Below, in pieces: positions 40,989 through 49,813 of a stretch of DNA of 64,000 nt. The translations under genes were made by a program, and so were the position numbers. This stretch comes from Mesorhizobium_K sp040049215. GTDB taxonomy: Bacteria; Pseudomonadota; Alphaproteobacteria; Rhizobiales; Rhizobiaceae. The stretch's first letter is position 1; the number at the start of each line of letters is the position of its first letter. The DNA lies in assembly GCF_040049215.1 (NCBI RefSeq), contig NZ_JBDZDN010000001.1:1054001-1118000 (forward strand), written 5' to 3'. Below the pieces are notes generated by a model. That model saw only the letters and a list, made by a program, of their open reading frames with translations, was not told the origin of the DNA and searched no databases.

Positions 40989-41053
40989 GGGAATAGGGAG
41001 TAGGAGAAGAATTCCGCACGCCTTTTCGCTGTTATTCCCTACTCACTATTCCC
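40989..41053. repeat. Inverted repeat between recR and ybaB
   Basis: GGGAATAGGGAGTAGGAG at 40989-41006 pairs with the segment 41036-41053 (16 of 18 bases complementary), with a 29-base loop. The motif GGGAATAG/GAGTAG is repeated again just downstream (to 41060). It interrupts an otherwise compact operon and would form a stem in the ybaB-recR mRNA. It looks like a small dispersed rhizobial repeat. Confidence 0.65.
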
Positions 41054-41061
41054 TACTCCCT

Positions 41062-41385
41062 TCAAAACGGCAGTTTCATGCCGGGCGGGATCGGCAGGCC
41101 GGCGGTCAGGTCACGAGTCTTTTCCTGCATGATCGCCTCGATCTTGGCCTTGGCGTCGTTGTGGGCGGCAAGCAGCAGATCCTCCAGGATCTCGACCTCT
41201 TCCTCCTTGAACAGCGACGGGTCGATCTTGATCGACTTCATCTCGAACTTGCCGGTCAGCGTCACGCCGACCAGACCGCCGCCGGCCTGGCCGGTCGCCT
41301 CGATCCCGGCGATTTCCTCCTGCATGGCCTGGAACTTGGCCTGCATTTCCTTCGCCTTGCCCATCAGGCCGAGAAGGTCCTTCAT
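41062..41385 (-). CDS. YbaB/EbfC family nucleoid-associated protein
   Basis: Small DNA-binding dimer of 107 residues. Family features: DLLGLMGKAKEMQAKFQ near residue 4, the Gly-rich GGGLVGVTLTGKFEMKSIKID strand region near 36 (seen in two pieces), DLLLAAHNDAKAKIE near 70 and the C-terminal LPIPPGMKLPF. ATG at 41385 with GGAGG eight bases upstream. Thirteen bases after the dnaX stop. Confidence 0.95.
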   Translation of the reverse strand: MKDLLGLMGKAKEMQAKFQAMQEEIAGIEATGQAGGGLVGVTLTGKFEMKSIKIDPSLFKEEEVEILEDLLLAAHNDAKAKIEAIMQEKTRDLTAGLPIPPGMKLPF

Positions 41386-41397
41386 CACTTGCCTCCG

Positions 41398-43215
41398 TCA
41401 GAAATCGGTTTCGTCGTCATCCGCTGCCGGCTCGGGCGGCAGGTCGGCATCGCCGGCTTCCGCTTCCGGCGCGTTGGGAATACGTACGTCGATGATCTTT
41501 GCGCCTGGAAAGCGTGCAAGGATTGCAGCCACGGCAGGATCGTTCCTGGCGTCGAGGATGGCGTCGTTTTTCTTGGCAGCCTCTGCCTCGGCGAGCGTCT
41601 GTCCGCCTTCGTCGCGCGAAACCGACACCATCCAGCGCCGGCCGGTCCATTTTTCGAGGCGCGCGCTAAGATCGGTGACCAGGCTTTTCGGCGCGTCAGC
41701 GGTAAGGCTGACGTCCAGACGGCCCGGGTCGATCCGAACCAGCCTTATGCAGCTTTTGAACTGCGTCTTGAAAAGCATGTCGCGATTTGCATCGGCAAGG
41801 GCCGCGATATCTGCCAGCGACTTCACCGGCACCGCAGGTGCAGCTTCCGCAACGGGCTGCGGAGGCGCGACCATTTCGGCAGGTGCGGATTGGGTTTCAA
41901 CCAACCGCATCGTCTGGCCGCCGCCGGATGTCACCGGCATGCGGCCCGAGGCAATCGCGCTGGCTCCACCGTTGCCAGGCCCGGCAGCAGTTGGCGACGA
42001 GGATCGTGCTGGTGGAGAACCCGTCGACTGCGGCCCGTCGTCGAGCGACTTCAGCGCCTCGTCGAGCGTCGGCAGGTCGGCGGCGTGCGCGATCCTGATC
42101 AGAACCATCTCGGCGGCGCTCGCCGGGCGATTGGAAGACTGCACCTCGGGGATGCCCTTGATCAGCATCTGCCAGGTCCGCGACAGCACCCGCACCGAGA
42201 GCGCCTTGGCGAACTCAACGCCGCGCCGGCGCTCGTCCTCCGAAAGAGATGCGTCGCCGGCGGCCGAAGGCACGAAGCGCAGCCGAGTCACCAGGTGGTT
42301 GAACTCGGCAAGGTCGGTCAGCACCGCCGCCGGATCGGCGCCGACATCATATTGCGCGCGGAACTCGGTCAGCGCCGCCGCCGCATCGCCCTTCATGAGG
42401 TGCTCGAACAGATCGACGATCCGCGCGCGGTCGGCAAGCCCGAGCATCGAGCGCACCTGCTCGGCGGTGACGGCGCCCGCGCCATGCGCGATCGCCTGGT
42501 CGAAGATCGACAGCGCGTCGCGGACGGATCCTTCGGCGGCGCGCGCGATCATGGCGACGGCTTCGTCGTCGACCGAAATGTCCTCCAGCCCGGCGATCTT
42601 GTTGAGATGTTCGGTCAGCATGCCGGCGTCGACGCGTCTCAGGTCGAAGCGCTGGCAGCGCGACAGCACCGTGATAGGAACCTTGCGTATCTCCGTCGTG
42701 GCGAAGATGAACTTCACGTGCGGAGGCGGCTCCTCCAGCGTCTTCAGCAGGCCGTTGAAGGCCTGCGTGGAGAGCATGTGCACCTCGTCAATGATGTAGA
42801 CCTTGTAGCGGGCCGACACCGGCGCGTAGCGCACCTGCTCGATGATCTCCCGGATATCGTCGATGCCGGTGTGGGACGCTGCGTCCATCTCGATGACATC
42901 GACGTGGCGGCCCTCCATGATCGCCTTGCAATGCTCGCCCAGTATGGTCAGGTCGACAGAGGGCTGATTTACCGTGTCGGTCCTGTAGTTCAGCGCCCGG
43001 GCAAGAATGCGGGCGGTCGTGGTCTTGCCGACGCCGCGCACGCCAGTCAGCATCCAGGCCTGCGCGATGCGGCCGGTGGAAAACGCGTTGGTGAGCGTAC
43101 GCACCATCGGCTCCTGGCCGATCAGGGCGGAAAAATCAGCCGGCCGGTATTTGCGCGCAAGCACCCGGTAGCCGCCGGCGGCCTTGCCCTGCATGTCGCT
43201 TCCGGCGTCGCTCAT
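41398..43215 (-). CDS. dnaX: DNA polymerase III subunits gamma/tau
   Basis: Clamp-loader ATPase subunit, 605 residues. Walker A GVRGVGKTTTAR near residue 58, Walker B IIDEVHML near 140, and sensor-type LSRCQRFD near 183. The zinc-module cysteines of E. coli DnaX are mostly missing (only GEHCKAI remains), as I recall for many alphaproteobacteria. C-terminal tau part is Pro/Ala-rich from about 395, then an alpha/beta region to 605 with an acidic tail. No A-run frameshift site for a short gamma form was noticed. ATG at 43215; the SRP RNA gene lies upstream on the same strand. Confidence 0.96.
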   Translation of the reverse strand: MSDAGSDMQGKAAGGYRVLARKYRPADFSALIGQEPMVRTLTNAFSTGRIAQAWMLTGVRGVGKTTTARILARALNYRTDTVNQPSVDLTILGEHCKAIMEGRHVDVIEMDAASHTGIDDIREIIEQVRYAPVSARYKVYIIDEVHMLSTQAFNGLLKTLEEPPPHVKFIFATTEIRKVPITVLSRCQRFDLRRVDAGMLTEHLNKIAGLEDISVDDEAVAMIARAAEGSVRDALSIFDQAIAHGAGAVTAEQVRSMLGLADRARIVDLFEHLMKGDAAAALTEFRAQYDVGADPAAVLTDLAEFNHLVTRLRFVPSAAGDASLSEDERRRGVEFAKALSVRVLSRTWQMLIKGIPEVQSSNRPASAAEMVLIRIAHAADLPTLDEALKSLDDGPQSTGSPPARSSSPTAAGPGNGGASAIASGRMPVTSGGGQTMRLVETQSAPAEMVAPPQPVAEAAPAVPVKSLADIAALADANRDMLFKTQFKSCIRLVRIDPGRLDVSLTADAPKSLVTDLSARLEKWTGRRWMVSVSRDEGGQTLAEAEAAKKNDAILDARNDPAVAAILARFPGAKIIDVRIPNAPEAEAGDADLPPEPAADDDETDF

Positions 43216-43349
43216 CTCGCCTTATGATACTCCGCTGGCAGACCGAATTAGGCGGGCCGGTCCTAGCGAACCGATTCCCATTCGCAAGTTTCGCCCGCGC
43301 GGCGTCGCTGCGTCAATGACGCGGCAATCGGCTGGCGGACAGCGGGAAG

Positions 43350-43450
43350 GCGGGAGGCTGGAACAATGACCCGTTCCGTGCTCGTTAGGGCTGCTTCCTT
43401 CCGGACCTGACCCGGTTGGCGAGTGGCTCGTCCACCACCAACCTCCCGCT
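43350..43450 (-). ncRNA. ffs: Signal recognition particle 4.5S-type RNA
   Basis: Small cytoplasmic RNA that binds Ffh in co-translational protein targeting. The minus strand contains the universal core GGTCAGGTCCGGAAGGAAGC followed by AGCC (about 43390-43415), that is, the asymmetric loop and GGAA tetraloop. The 5-prime end GCGGGAGGTTGG pairs with the 3-prime end CCAGCCTCCCGC, closing a single hairpin of about 101 nt. Ends are set from this terminal helix and could be off by a few bases. The position between dnaX and the HIT-family gene is typical of Rhizobiales. Confidence 0.95.
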
Positions 43451-43454
43451 TTTC

Positions 43455-43483
43455 ATATCGGCAATTCGGCCGCCGATTGCAAG
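43455..43483 (-). promoter_or_regulatory. Promoter of the SRP RNA gene
   Basis: On the minus strand TTGCAA (43483-43478), a 17-base spacer and GATATG (43460-43455), ending five bases before the predicted RNA 5-prime end. Spacing and position fit a housekeeping sigma-70-type promoter. Confidence 0.65.
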
Positions 43484-43576
43484 AGCAAGGTCGATCGCGG
43501 CCGCTGCCAAGCCAATGATTCGCTTGCAGGGCGCTGCCCGCCGCTCTAGCCTTCGTAAAAAGTCGAGGGAAACGCC

Positions 43577-43996
43577 ATGATGCCGGGCGTCAAGGCCGGA
43601 TTTTCGCTGGATGCCAGGCTGGAAGGCGACAGCAACCAGTTGATGTGGCTTGGTCTCTGCGAACTGCGGATCATGAAAGACCGCCGCTGGCCCTGGCTTG
43701 TGCTCGTGCCGCAACGTCCGGGCATCGAGGAGGTCCACGATCTGACGCCGCTTGACCAGGCCATGCTCACCTTCGAGACCAACATGGTTGCGCAGGCGCT
43801 GAAAAACGTGACCGCGTGCACCAAGATCAACACCGGCGCGCTCGGCAACATCGTGCGCCAGCTCCACGTCCATGTCGTCGCCCGCAGCGTGGGTGACCCC
43901 GGCTGGCCAGGACCGGTCTGGGGCCATGGCATGCGCGAGCCCTACCAGGGCGCGGAGCTTCGCCAGTTTGCCGAAAAGATAAAGGCGGCGCTATAA
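43577..43996 (+). CDS. HIT-family protein
   Basis: Histidine-triad nucleotide hydrolase/transferase fold, 139 residues. Characteristic stretch LVPQRPGIEEVHDLTP near residue 43 and NIVRQLHVHVVARSVGDPGWPGPVWG (near 91-116, shown only in part as QLHVHVVAR). The first His of the classic H-x-H-x-H is Gln here, with the remaining two present, which is the usual form in this rhizobial subfamily as I recall it. Substrate unknown. Two adjacent ATGs at 43577 and 43580; divergent from the SRP RNA. Confidence 0.88.
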   Translation: MMPGVKAGFSLDARLEGDSNQLMWLGLCELRIMKDRRWPWLVLVPQRPGIEEVHDLTPLDQAMLTFETNMVAQALKNVTACTKINTGALGNIVRQLHVHVVARSVGDPGWPGPVWGHGMREPYQGAELRQFAEKIKAAL

Positions 43997-44031
43997 GCGC
44001 CTGGTCCTATCCTCCACCCCTTGAGTCCTCC

Positions 44032-44973
44032 ATGCCATTTCGCCTTTTCGACGCGCCGCTAGCCGAGCCGAGCCAGTTCGTCGGCTTCGCCGGCAATATC
44101 ATCGACCGGCAGTCGGAGGACCGGACCGACGATTCCGTCGAGAAGGCGCTCGCCGATCCGGCGACGCGGCTCCTCCTGATGGGCGGCGGGCGCATCCTGC
44201 TCAGGTTCAACGGCGATGGCAGCGCCGCGGGCTATTTCGGGCTTTCCGACATGCGCGAACTCGGCGTGGACCTTGCCAATGCGGTTCTGCTCGGCACCGC
44301 GCCGGAGGGCCCTGTCGTCGCCATGCCGGCCGCCACCGAGGCCGAAGCGCTGCCCGAGGCGATCAAGGCTGTCGACTACCGCTCCGTCTATATGCAGGGC
44401 CTGCTTGATCCCGAAGCGCTCGGCGCGCTCGCGCAGGGAGCGAGCCTGCTTGCGTGGCATGCCAACCACCGCTTCTGCGGCAAATGCGGCCAGCCGACGC
44501 AGATGCGGGCAGGCGGTTACAAGCGCCTCTGCACCGCCTGCGGCACGGAACATTTTCCGCGCACCGACCCCGTCGCCATCATGCTGGCGGTGTCGCGCGA
44601 CCGATGCATCCTTGGACGCGGCAGGCATTTCGCTCCCGGCATGTATTCGGCGCTTGCCGGCTTCATCGAGCCCGGCGAGACGATCGAGAACGCAGTCCGG
44701 CGCGAAACGCTGGAGGAGTCGGGCATCAGGCTCGGCCGCGTCGTCTACCACGCCAGCCAGCCCTGGCCGTTCCCCTATTCGCTGATGATCGGCTGCTTCG
44801 GCGAGGCGCTGAACGAGGACATCGAAGCCGACCTCGCCGAACTGGAGGACTGCCGCTGGTTCGAGCGCGCCGAGGTGCTGACGATGCTCGGCAGGACGCA
44901 CCCGACGCTGTTCACACCGCCGCCCGGCGCGATCGCCCACCATCTCATCCGCGCCTGGGCCGAAAGCGCCTGA
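44032..44973 (+). CDS. nudC: NAD(+) diphosphatase / RNA decapping Nudix hydrolase
   Basis: Hydrolyses NADH/NAD and removes NAD caps from RNA. 313 residues. N-terminal domain to about 140, zinc ribbon CGKCGQPTQMRAGGYKRLC...C (near 151-171, four Cys), Nudix box GFIEPGETIENAVRRE then TLEESG near 211-232, and the NADH-specific SQPWPFPYSLM near 243. ATG at 44032; 35 bases after the HIT gene on the same strand, possibly cotranscribed. Confidence 0.95.
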   Translation: MPFRLFDAPLAEPSQFVGFAGNIIDRQSEDRTDDSVEKALADPATRLLLMGGGRILLRFNGDGSAAGYFGLSDMRELGVDLANAVLLGTAPEGPVVAMPAATEAEALPEAIKAVDYRSVYMQGLLDPEALGALAQGASLLAWHANHRFCGKCGQPTQMRAGGYKRLCTACGTEHFPRTDPVAIMLAVSRDRCILGRGRHFAPGMYSALAGFIEPGETIENAVRRETLEESGIRLGRVVYHASQPWPFPYSLMIGCFGEALNEDIEADLAELEDCRWFERAEVLTMLGRTHPTLFTPPPGAIAHHLIRAWAESA

Positions 44974-45034
44974 CGTTGCCACGCGACATTATTCTTAGTT
45001 CTTGTGGCAACGGAACAGCCCGAGGAACATCCCG

Positions 45035-45328
45035 ATGATCCGTCACACCGTCGCCTTCCGCCTGAAACATCCGCGGGGTTCGGTCAAGGAAAAATCCTTC
45101 CTCGAAGCCGGCAAGGCGCTCGGAGGCATACCGGGCGTGGAGCTCTTCGAGCAGCTCGGCCAGGTCAGCCCGAAGAACGACTTCCACTTCGGCTATTCGA
45201 TGGAGTTCGCAGACCAGACCGCCTACCAGGCCTACAACGACCATCCGGTCCACGTCGCCTATGTGCGCGACCGCTGGATTCCCGAAGTGGAGGCGTTCCT
45301 CGAAATCGACTACGCGCCGCTGGATTAG
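45035..45328 (+). CDS. Dabb-family (stress-responsive A/B barrel) protein
   Basis: Small ferredoxin-like A/B barrel of 97 residues. Typical start IRHTVAFRLKHP and C-terminal DHPVHVAYVRDRWIPEVEAFLEIDY (given in part: HPVHVAYVRDRWIP near 70). Such proteins form dimers and may act as stress proteins, monooxygenases or cyclases; role unknown. ATG at 45035 has GAGGAA upstream. Its stop overlaps the pheA stop on the other strand. Confidence 0.85.
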   Translation: MIRHTVAFRLKHPRGSVKEKSFLEAGKALGGIPGVELFEQLGQVSPKNDFHFGYSMEFADQTAYQAYNDHPVHVAYVRDRWIPEVEAFLEIDYAPLD

Positions 45329-46191
45329 TCGGCGACCTTCCATTCCTCGCGTGAGGCGCTGCGCGGGTAGACGCCGAGGATGCGTACCTCGCGCGAGAAG
45401 AAGCGCAGCTCGTCGAGCGCGAGCTTCACATTCGCGTCGTCCGGGTGGCCCTCGATGTCGGCGTAGAACAGCGTCGCGGTGAAGGCGCCGAGCTGATAGC
45501 TCTCCAGCTTGGTCATGTTGACGCCGTTGGTGGCGAAGCCGCCCATCGCCTTGTAGAGAGCCGCCGGCACGTTGCGCACGCGGAAGATGAACGTCGTCAT
45601 CATCCTGGCGTCGGCCGATGGGCGTTCGGCCCACTGCTTCGACCTGGTCAGCACGACGAAGCGCGTGACGTTGGTGTCGGTGTCCTCGACGTTCTCTTCC
45701 AGTATGTCGAGCCCGTAGAGGCTGGCGGCGAGCCGGGGGGCGAGCGCCGCCATGGTGCGATCCTGGATCTCCGCGACCAGCTTGGCCGCACCCGCGGTGT
45801 CGCCCGCAACCATCGGCTTCCAGCCGTTCTTGCGGATGTATTTACGGCACTGACCGAGTGCATGGATGTGGCTGTGGACGGTCTTGATCTCCTTGCGCTC
45901 GACGCCGGGCAACACCATCAGCTGGAAATGGATGGGCAGGAAATATTCGCCGACGATGTGCAGCTTCGATTCCGGCAGCAGATGATGGATGTCTGCCACG
46001 CGGCCGGCGATCGTGTTCTCGATCGGAATCATCGCAAGGTCCGCCTTGCCGGTCTCGACCGCGTTGAAGGCATCCTCGAAAGTCGGGCAGGGCAACGGCT
46101 CCATGTCTGGATACATGTTGCGGCACGCCGTATCGGAGTTGGCGCCGGGCTCGCCCTGGAAGGAAATCCGGTTGGTCTTTTCGGGTGCCAT
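45325..46191 (-). CDS. pheA: Prephenate dehydratase
   Basis: Converts prephenate to phenylpyruvate in phenylalanine synthesis. 288 residues. Motifs: ISFQGEPGANSDTACR near residue 9, MIPIENTIAGRV near 54, VHSHIHALGQC near 105, catalytic TNVTRFVVL near 172 (Thr-Arg-Phe), then an ACT regulatory domain from about 195 with NGVNMTKLESYQ, the Phe-binding ESRP-like site being LESYQ. No chorismate mutase domain. ATG at 46191; nine bases after kdsB on the same strand. Feedback inhibition by phenylalanine is expected. Confidence 0.95.
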   Translation of the reverse strand: MAPEKTNRISFQGEPGANSDTACRNMYPDMEPLPCPTFEDAFNAVETGKADLAMIPIENTIAGRVADIHHLLPESKLHIVGEYFLPIHFQLMVLPGVERKEIKTVHSHIHALGQCRKYIRKNGWKPMVAGDTAGAAKLVAEIQDRTMAALAPRLAASLYGLDILEENVEDTDTNVTRFVVLTRSKQWAERPSADARMMTTFIFRVRNVPAALYKAMGGFATNGVNMTKLESYQLGAFTATLFYADIEGHPDDANVKLALDELRFFSREVRILGVYPRSASREEWKVAD

Positions 46192-46200
46192 GGTCGGCCC

Positions 46201-46932
46201 TTATCGTTTTGAAAGCATGGTTCGCGCCCGCTCGAGGTCTTCGGGCGTGTCGACCCCGAGCGGCACGGACTGGACGATCTCGGCATCGATGCGCATTCCG
46301 GCCTCGAGTGCTCGGAGCTGTTCCAGCTTTTCGCGTTTTTCCAGCGTCGAGGGTTTCAGCGTCACGAAGCGCTGAAGCGCCGCGCGGCGATAGGCGTATA
46401 GTCCAATATGATGGTAGAGCGGTCCCTCTCCCCACGGCGCGGTCGCTCGCGTGAAATAGAGAGCGCGAAGCCTCGTCTCCGACAGCGGCGAGCCGACGAT
46501 CTTGACCACGTTGGGGTTGGTTCGCTCCTCTTCGCGCACGATCTCCACGCCGAGGGTGGCGATGTCGACGACATTGTCCTTGAGCGGCGCGAACACGGCG
46601 CGGATCGCGGCCGGATCGATCGTCGGAAGATCGCCCTGGACGTTCACCACCGTTTCCACCAGCCCCTCCGGATCGAGCGCCTGCAGCGCTTCGTAGATAC
46701 GGTCCGAGCCGGACTGGTGATCGGCGCGCGTCATCGCCGCCTCGAAGCCGTGGTTGCGGACGGCTTCGGCGACGGCATCGTCGTCAGTCGCCACGACGAC
46801 GCGGCCAAGCCCGCTCTCCCGCGCCCTTGCCGCGACATGGACAATCATCGGACGGCCGGCAACGTCGGCCAATGGCTTGCCCGGAAGCCGCGTCGAGGCC
46901 ATGCGGGCCGGGATCAGGATAAGGATGGACAT
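46201..46932 (-). CDS. kdsB: 3-deoxy-manno-octulosonate cytidylyltransferase
   Basis: Activates KDO as CMP-KDO for lipopolysaccharide. 243 residues. N-terminal ILIPARMASTRLPGKPLADV near residue 3 (CTP-binding Arg/Lys), then VVVATDDDAVAEAV, NVQGDLPTIDP near 95 (metal-binding Asp), and HHIGLYAYRRAALQRF near 175. ATG at 46932; frames further upstream are rejected. Reads into pheA. Its upstream region is shared with the divergent cytochrome c gene. Confidence 0.96.
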   Translation of the reverse strand: MSILILIPARMASTRLPGKPLADVAGRPMIVHVAARARESGLGRVVVATDDDAVAEAVRNHGFEAAMTRADHQSGSDRIYEALQALDPEGLVETVVNVQGDLPTIDPAAIRAVFAPLKDNVVDIATLGVEIVREEERTNPNVVKIVGSPLSETRLRALYFTRATAPWGEGPLYHHIGLYAYRRAALQRFVTLKPSTLEKREKLEQLRALEAGMRIDAEIVQSVPLGVDTPEDLERARTMLSKR

Positions 46933-47128
46933 CTGGTTTGCTGAGCCGGAAAGGGTGCGTGGAAAGTGGCAAAACGTCTCATGGAAGCCGCCCTTATAGG
47001 TGTTGCAACGACCAAGCAAAAGACCTAGTTTCCGGCCAAATCGGCCGGCCCTGCCGGTCAAAGCAGCATGCCGTCTTGCCGCGTTTGAATTCGTTGCGCC
47101 GGCAAGGGGACAAGGGAGCCAGGGGCGA

Positions 47129-47806
47129 ATGGACTCTTTCGAATACAACAAGTTGATCGGCGCCTTCCTGGGAGCCGTGTTTGTTGTCTTTTCGGTTGGC
47201 ATCGTCTCGGATGCGATCTTCGCCGCGCCGCATCCCGAGAAGGAGGGCTTCATCATCGAGGCCGCCGAATCCGAAGCAGCCGGCGGCGGCGAGGCGGCCC
47301 CGGTTGAAGAACCCATCGCCGTACTGCTGGCAACCGCCGATCCGGTCGCCGGCGAAGCCGTGCACAAGAAATGCGTCGCCTGCCACACCACGGAAAAGGG
47401 CGGCCCGAACAAGGTCGGCCCGAACCTGTGGGGCATCGTCAACCGCCCGATCGCCTCGCATGAGGGCTTTGCCTATTCGACGCCGATGAAGGAATTCTCG
47501 CAGGGCGGCACGGTGGTTTGGGACTACGATCACCTCAACCAATTCCTGACTTCGCCCAAGGGCCTCGTGAAGGGCACCGCGATGGGGTTCGCCGGCCTCA
47601 AGAATCCGACCGAGCGCGCCAATTTGATCGCCTATCTGCGTACGCTTGCCGATACGCCCGCGCCGCTGCCGGAAGCCCCGGCGCCGACCGCCGAGCCTGC
47701 TTCGGCTCCGGCCGGCGAGGCAGTCCCCGCGCAGCCGGCCGCTCCGGCGGAAGCCGCCCCGGCCGAGCCTGCTCCGGCGCCCGCCGAACCGGCGCCCGCT
47801 CAATGA
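47129..47806 (+). CDS. Membrane-anchored cytochrome c (CycM/c552-like)
   Basis: Electron carrier to the terminal oxidase, anchored in the inner membrane with the heme domain in the periplasm. 225 residues: uncleaved N-terminal helix (about 7-30), acidic linker, class I cytochrome c domain with CVACH near residue 86, KVGPNLWGIVNRP near 98 and axial Met in KGTAMGFAG near 152, then an Ala/Pro/Glu-rich tail of about 50 residues. The tail is long and low-complexity. ATG at 47129 with AGGGG seven bases upstream. A strong terminator follows at 47832. Confidence 0.92.
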   Translation: MDSFEYNKLIGAFLGAVFVVFSVGIVSDAIFAAPHPEKEGFIIEAAESEAAGGGEAAPVEEPIAVLLATADPVAGEAVHKKCVACHTTEKGGPNKVGPNLWGIVNRPIASHEGFAYSTPMKEFSQGGTVVWDYDHLNQFLTSPKGLVKGTAMGFAGLKNPTERANLIAYLRTLADTPAPLPEAPAPTAEPASAPAGEAVPAQPAAPAEAAPAEPAPAPAEPAPAQ

Positions 47807-47831
47807 CGAAAATGTAATGCTCAACGACACG

Positions 47832-47860
47832 AAAAAGCCGGGTTCAGCCCGGCTTTTTTT
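47832..47860 (+). terminator. Rho-independent terminator of the cytochrome c gene
   Basis: Arms AAAAAGCCGGG (47832-47842) and CCCGGCTTTTT (47848-47858) with a TTCAG loop and a run of seven T. The flanking A-run means it would also work on the opposite strand, but no gene points to it from that side. Confidence 0.93.
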
Positions 47861-47938
47861 GTTAGACGGGTTGACGGTGGCTACCGGCCACGCAGGTAGT
47901 TGTTGTTCAGCGTCATAAGAATTGCCCACGAGGATTGC

Positions 47939-49813
47939 ATGAGAAGATCAGCCGTCCTGCCCCTTTCGATGTATGCGGTCGCAGCTGCGCTGCTTTTCGT
48001 CCCGTCGGCGAATGCGCAGGAATGGCAGACCACCGGCTCATTACTCGGCGAATCCAAATATGGGCAGAACTTCCAGCGATACGACTATGTCAGGCCTGAT
48101 GCGCCGAAAGGCGGCACGCTGAACTCGGCGGCGTTTGGGACCTTTGACAGCTTCAATCCCTTCATCGCAACCGGTACGGCCGCCGCAGGCCTGAACTACC
48201 AGGGCGGGCTTCTTTGGGACACGCTAATGGCGAAATCGACCGACGAAGGCTCGGTCAGCCATCCGCTGATTGCGGAGGCCTATAAGCATCCGGCGGACTT
48301 CTCCTCGGCCACTTACCGCCTCAACCCGAATGCTATATGGCATGACGGCAAGCCGATCACGGTCGAGGACGTCATCTGGTCCTTCAACGTGATGAAAAAG
48401 GAGAGCCCGAACTACAACCAGTACTTCGCCAACGTCACCGAGGCCGTGGCCCTGTCCGATCACGAAGTCGAATTCCGTTTCGACCAGAAGGGCAATCGCG
48501 AGTTGCCGCTGATTATGGGCGACCTCGTCGTCCTGCCCAAGCATTGGTGGGAAGGAACCGACACGAACGGCAAGAGGCGAGACGTGACGCGGCAGACACT
48601 GGAGCCGCCCCTCGGTTCCGGCGCCTACAAGATCGAAAGCTTCAAGCCGGGATCCGAAATTATCTGGTCGCGGGTGCCAGACTATTGGGCAGCAAATCTC
48701 GGGGTCAATATCGGCCGTAACAATTTCGATAAGCAGCGGTTCGTCTACTTTCAGGATGACAACGCCGAATGGCAGGCCTTCACCAAGGGCGGCATCGAAG
48801 ACATCAGGACTGAGAACCGCTCGGCACGTTGGGCCACGGGCTACGATTTCCCGGCTTTCAAGTCGGGAGCGGTGGTGCGCAAGGAGTTCGCCAACACCTC
48901 GGGCGAGCCCATGCAAGGCTTCGTTCTTAATACGCGCCGGCCGCAGTTCCAAGACCGCAGGGTACGCAAGGCGCTGACTTGGGCCTTCGATTTTGAAAGC
49001 ATGAACCGGACGCTGTTCTACAGCCTCTACAAACGTACCGACAGCTATTTCGAAGCCCAGGACCTAGCTTCCACTGGCTTGCCGCAGGGCGAGGAGCTCG
49101 AAATACTCGAACAGTATCGCGATAAGCTGCCGCCAGAGTGGTTCACAGAGGAGTTCAAGCTACCAGTCTACGACACTCCGCAGGCGACACGCGACAACCT
49201 GCGCAAGGCCTTCGAGCTCTTCAAGCAGGCCGGCTGGGTGAACAAGGGCGGCAAGCTGGTCAACGAAAAGAGCGGCGAGCAGTTCAAGATTGAGTTCCTC
49301 GGTAACGACCCGACCGACGAACGCGTCACGACGCCCTTTATCGACAATCTGAGACGGCTCGGTATCGACGCCTCGCTTCGCATCGTCGACACCAACCAGT
49401 ACATCGCGCGACTGCAGACCTACGATTATGATTCGGTGACGGTCGTACTTCCACAGTCCTCATCGCCCGGAAACGAGCAGCGAGAGTTCTGGGGATCGAA
49501 GGCGGCGGACGCGCGTGGCTCCCGGAACTATTCGGGCATTAAGGACCCAGTGGTCGACACATTGGTCGAACGCGTGATCTTCGCAACCAACCGCGAGGAC
49601 CTTTTGGCTGCCACCCATGCGCTCGATCGCGTGCTGCTCTGGAACTACTACCTCGTCCCGCAATGGCATAACCCAACGATCTGGCTCGCCTGGTGGGATA
49701 AGTTCGGCATCCCTGAAAAGCAGCCCAGCTATATAGGTGTCGATCGCGATTCCTGGTGGATTGATCCTGCTAAGGAGAGCGCATTGGCGGCAAAATACAG
49801 AAGTTCTAATTGA
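47939..49813 (+). CDS. yejA: Periplasmic peptide-binding protein of the Yej ABC importer, copy 1 (Sec-exported)
   Basis: Substrate-binding protein (SBP_bac_5 family), 624 residues, collecting oligopeptides for YejBEF. Sec signal peptide residues 1-26 ending SANAQ. Binding-fold motifs: YDYVRPDAPKGGTLN near 48, IWHDGKPITVEDVIWSFNVM near 136 (shown in part), GSGAYKIESFKPG near 221, RRPQFQDRRVRKALTWAFDF near 337. ATG at 47939 with GAGG upstream. Slightly lower GC than the next gene. Yej systems import microcin C, and in Sinorhizobium act on plant NCR peptides; that role here is inference. Confidence 0.92.
   Translation: MRRSAVLPLSMYAVAAALLFVPSANAQEWQTTGSLLGESKYGQNFQRYDYVRPDAPKGGTLNSAAFGTFDSFNPFIATGTAAAGLNYQGGLLWDTLMAKSTDEGSVSHPLIAEAYKHPADFSSATYRLNPNAIWHDGKPITVEDVIWSFNVMKKESPNYNQYFANVTEAVALSDHEVEFRFDQKGNRELPLIMGDLVVLPKHWWEGTDTNGKRRDVTRQTLEPPLGSGAYKIESFKPGSEIIWSRVPDYWAANLGVNIGRNNFDKQRFVYFQDDNAEWQAFTKGGIEDIRTENRSARWATGYDFPAFKSGAVVRKEFANTSGEPMQGFVLNTRRPQFQDRRVRKALTWAFDFESMNRTLFYSLYKRTDSYFEAQDLASTGLPQGEELEILEQYRDKLPPEWFTEEFKLPVYDTPQATRDNLRKAFELFKQAGWVNKGGKLVNEKSGEQFKIEFLGNDPTDERVTTPFIDNLRRLGIDASLRIVDTNQYIARLQTYDYDSVTVVLPQSSSPGNEQREFWGSKAADARGSRNYSGIKDPVVDTLVERVIFATNREDLLAATHALDRVLLWNYYLVPQWHNPTIWLAWWDKFGIPEKQPSYIGVDRDSWWIDPAKESALAAKYRSSN

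Noticed and set aside
40096..43227. Open frame of over 1000 codons opposite recR, ybaB and dnaX
   Set aside because: It crosses several well-identified genes on the other strand and encodes Arg/Ala/His-rich low-complexity sequence.
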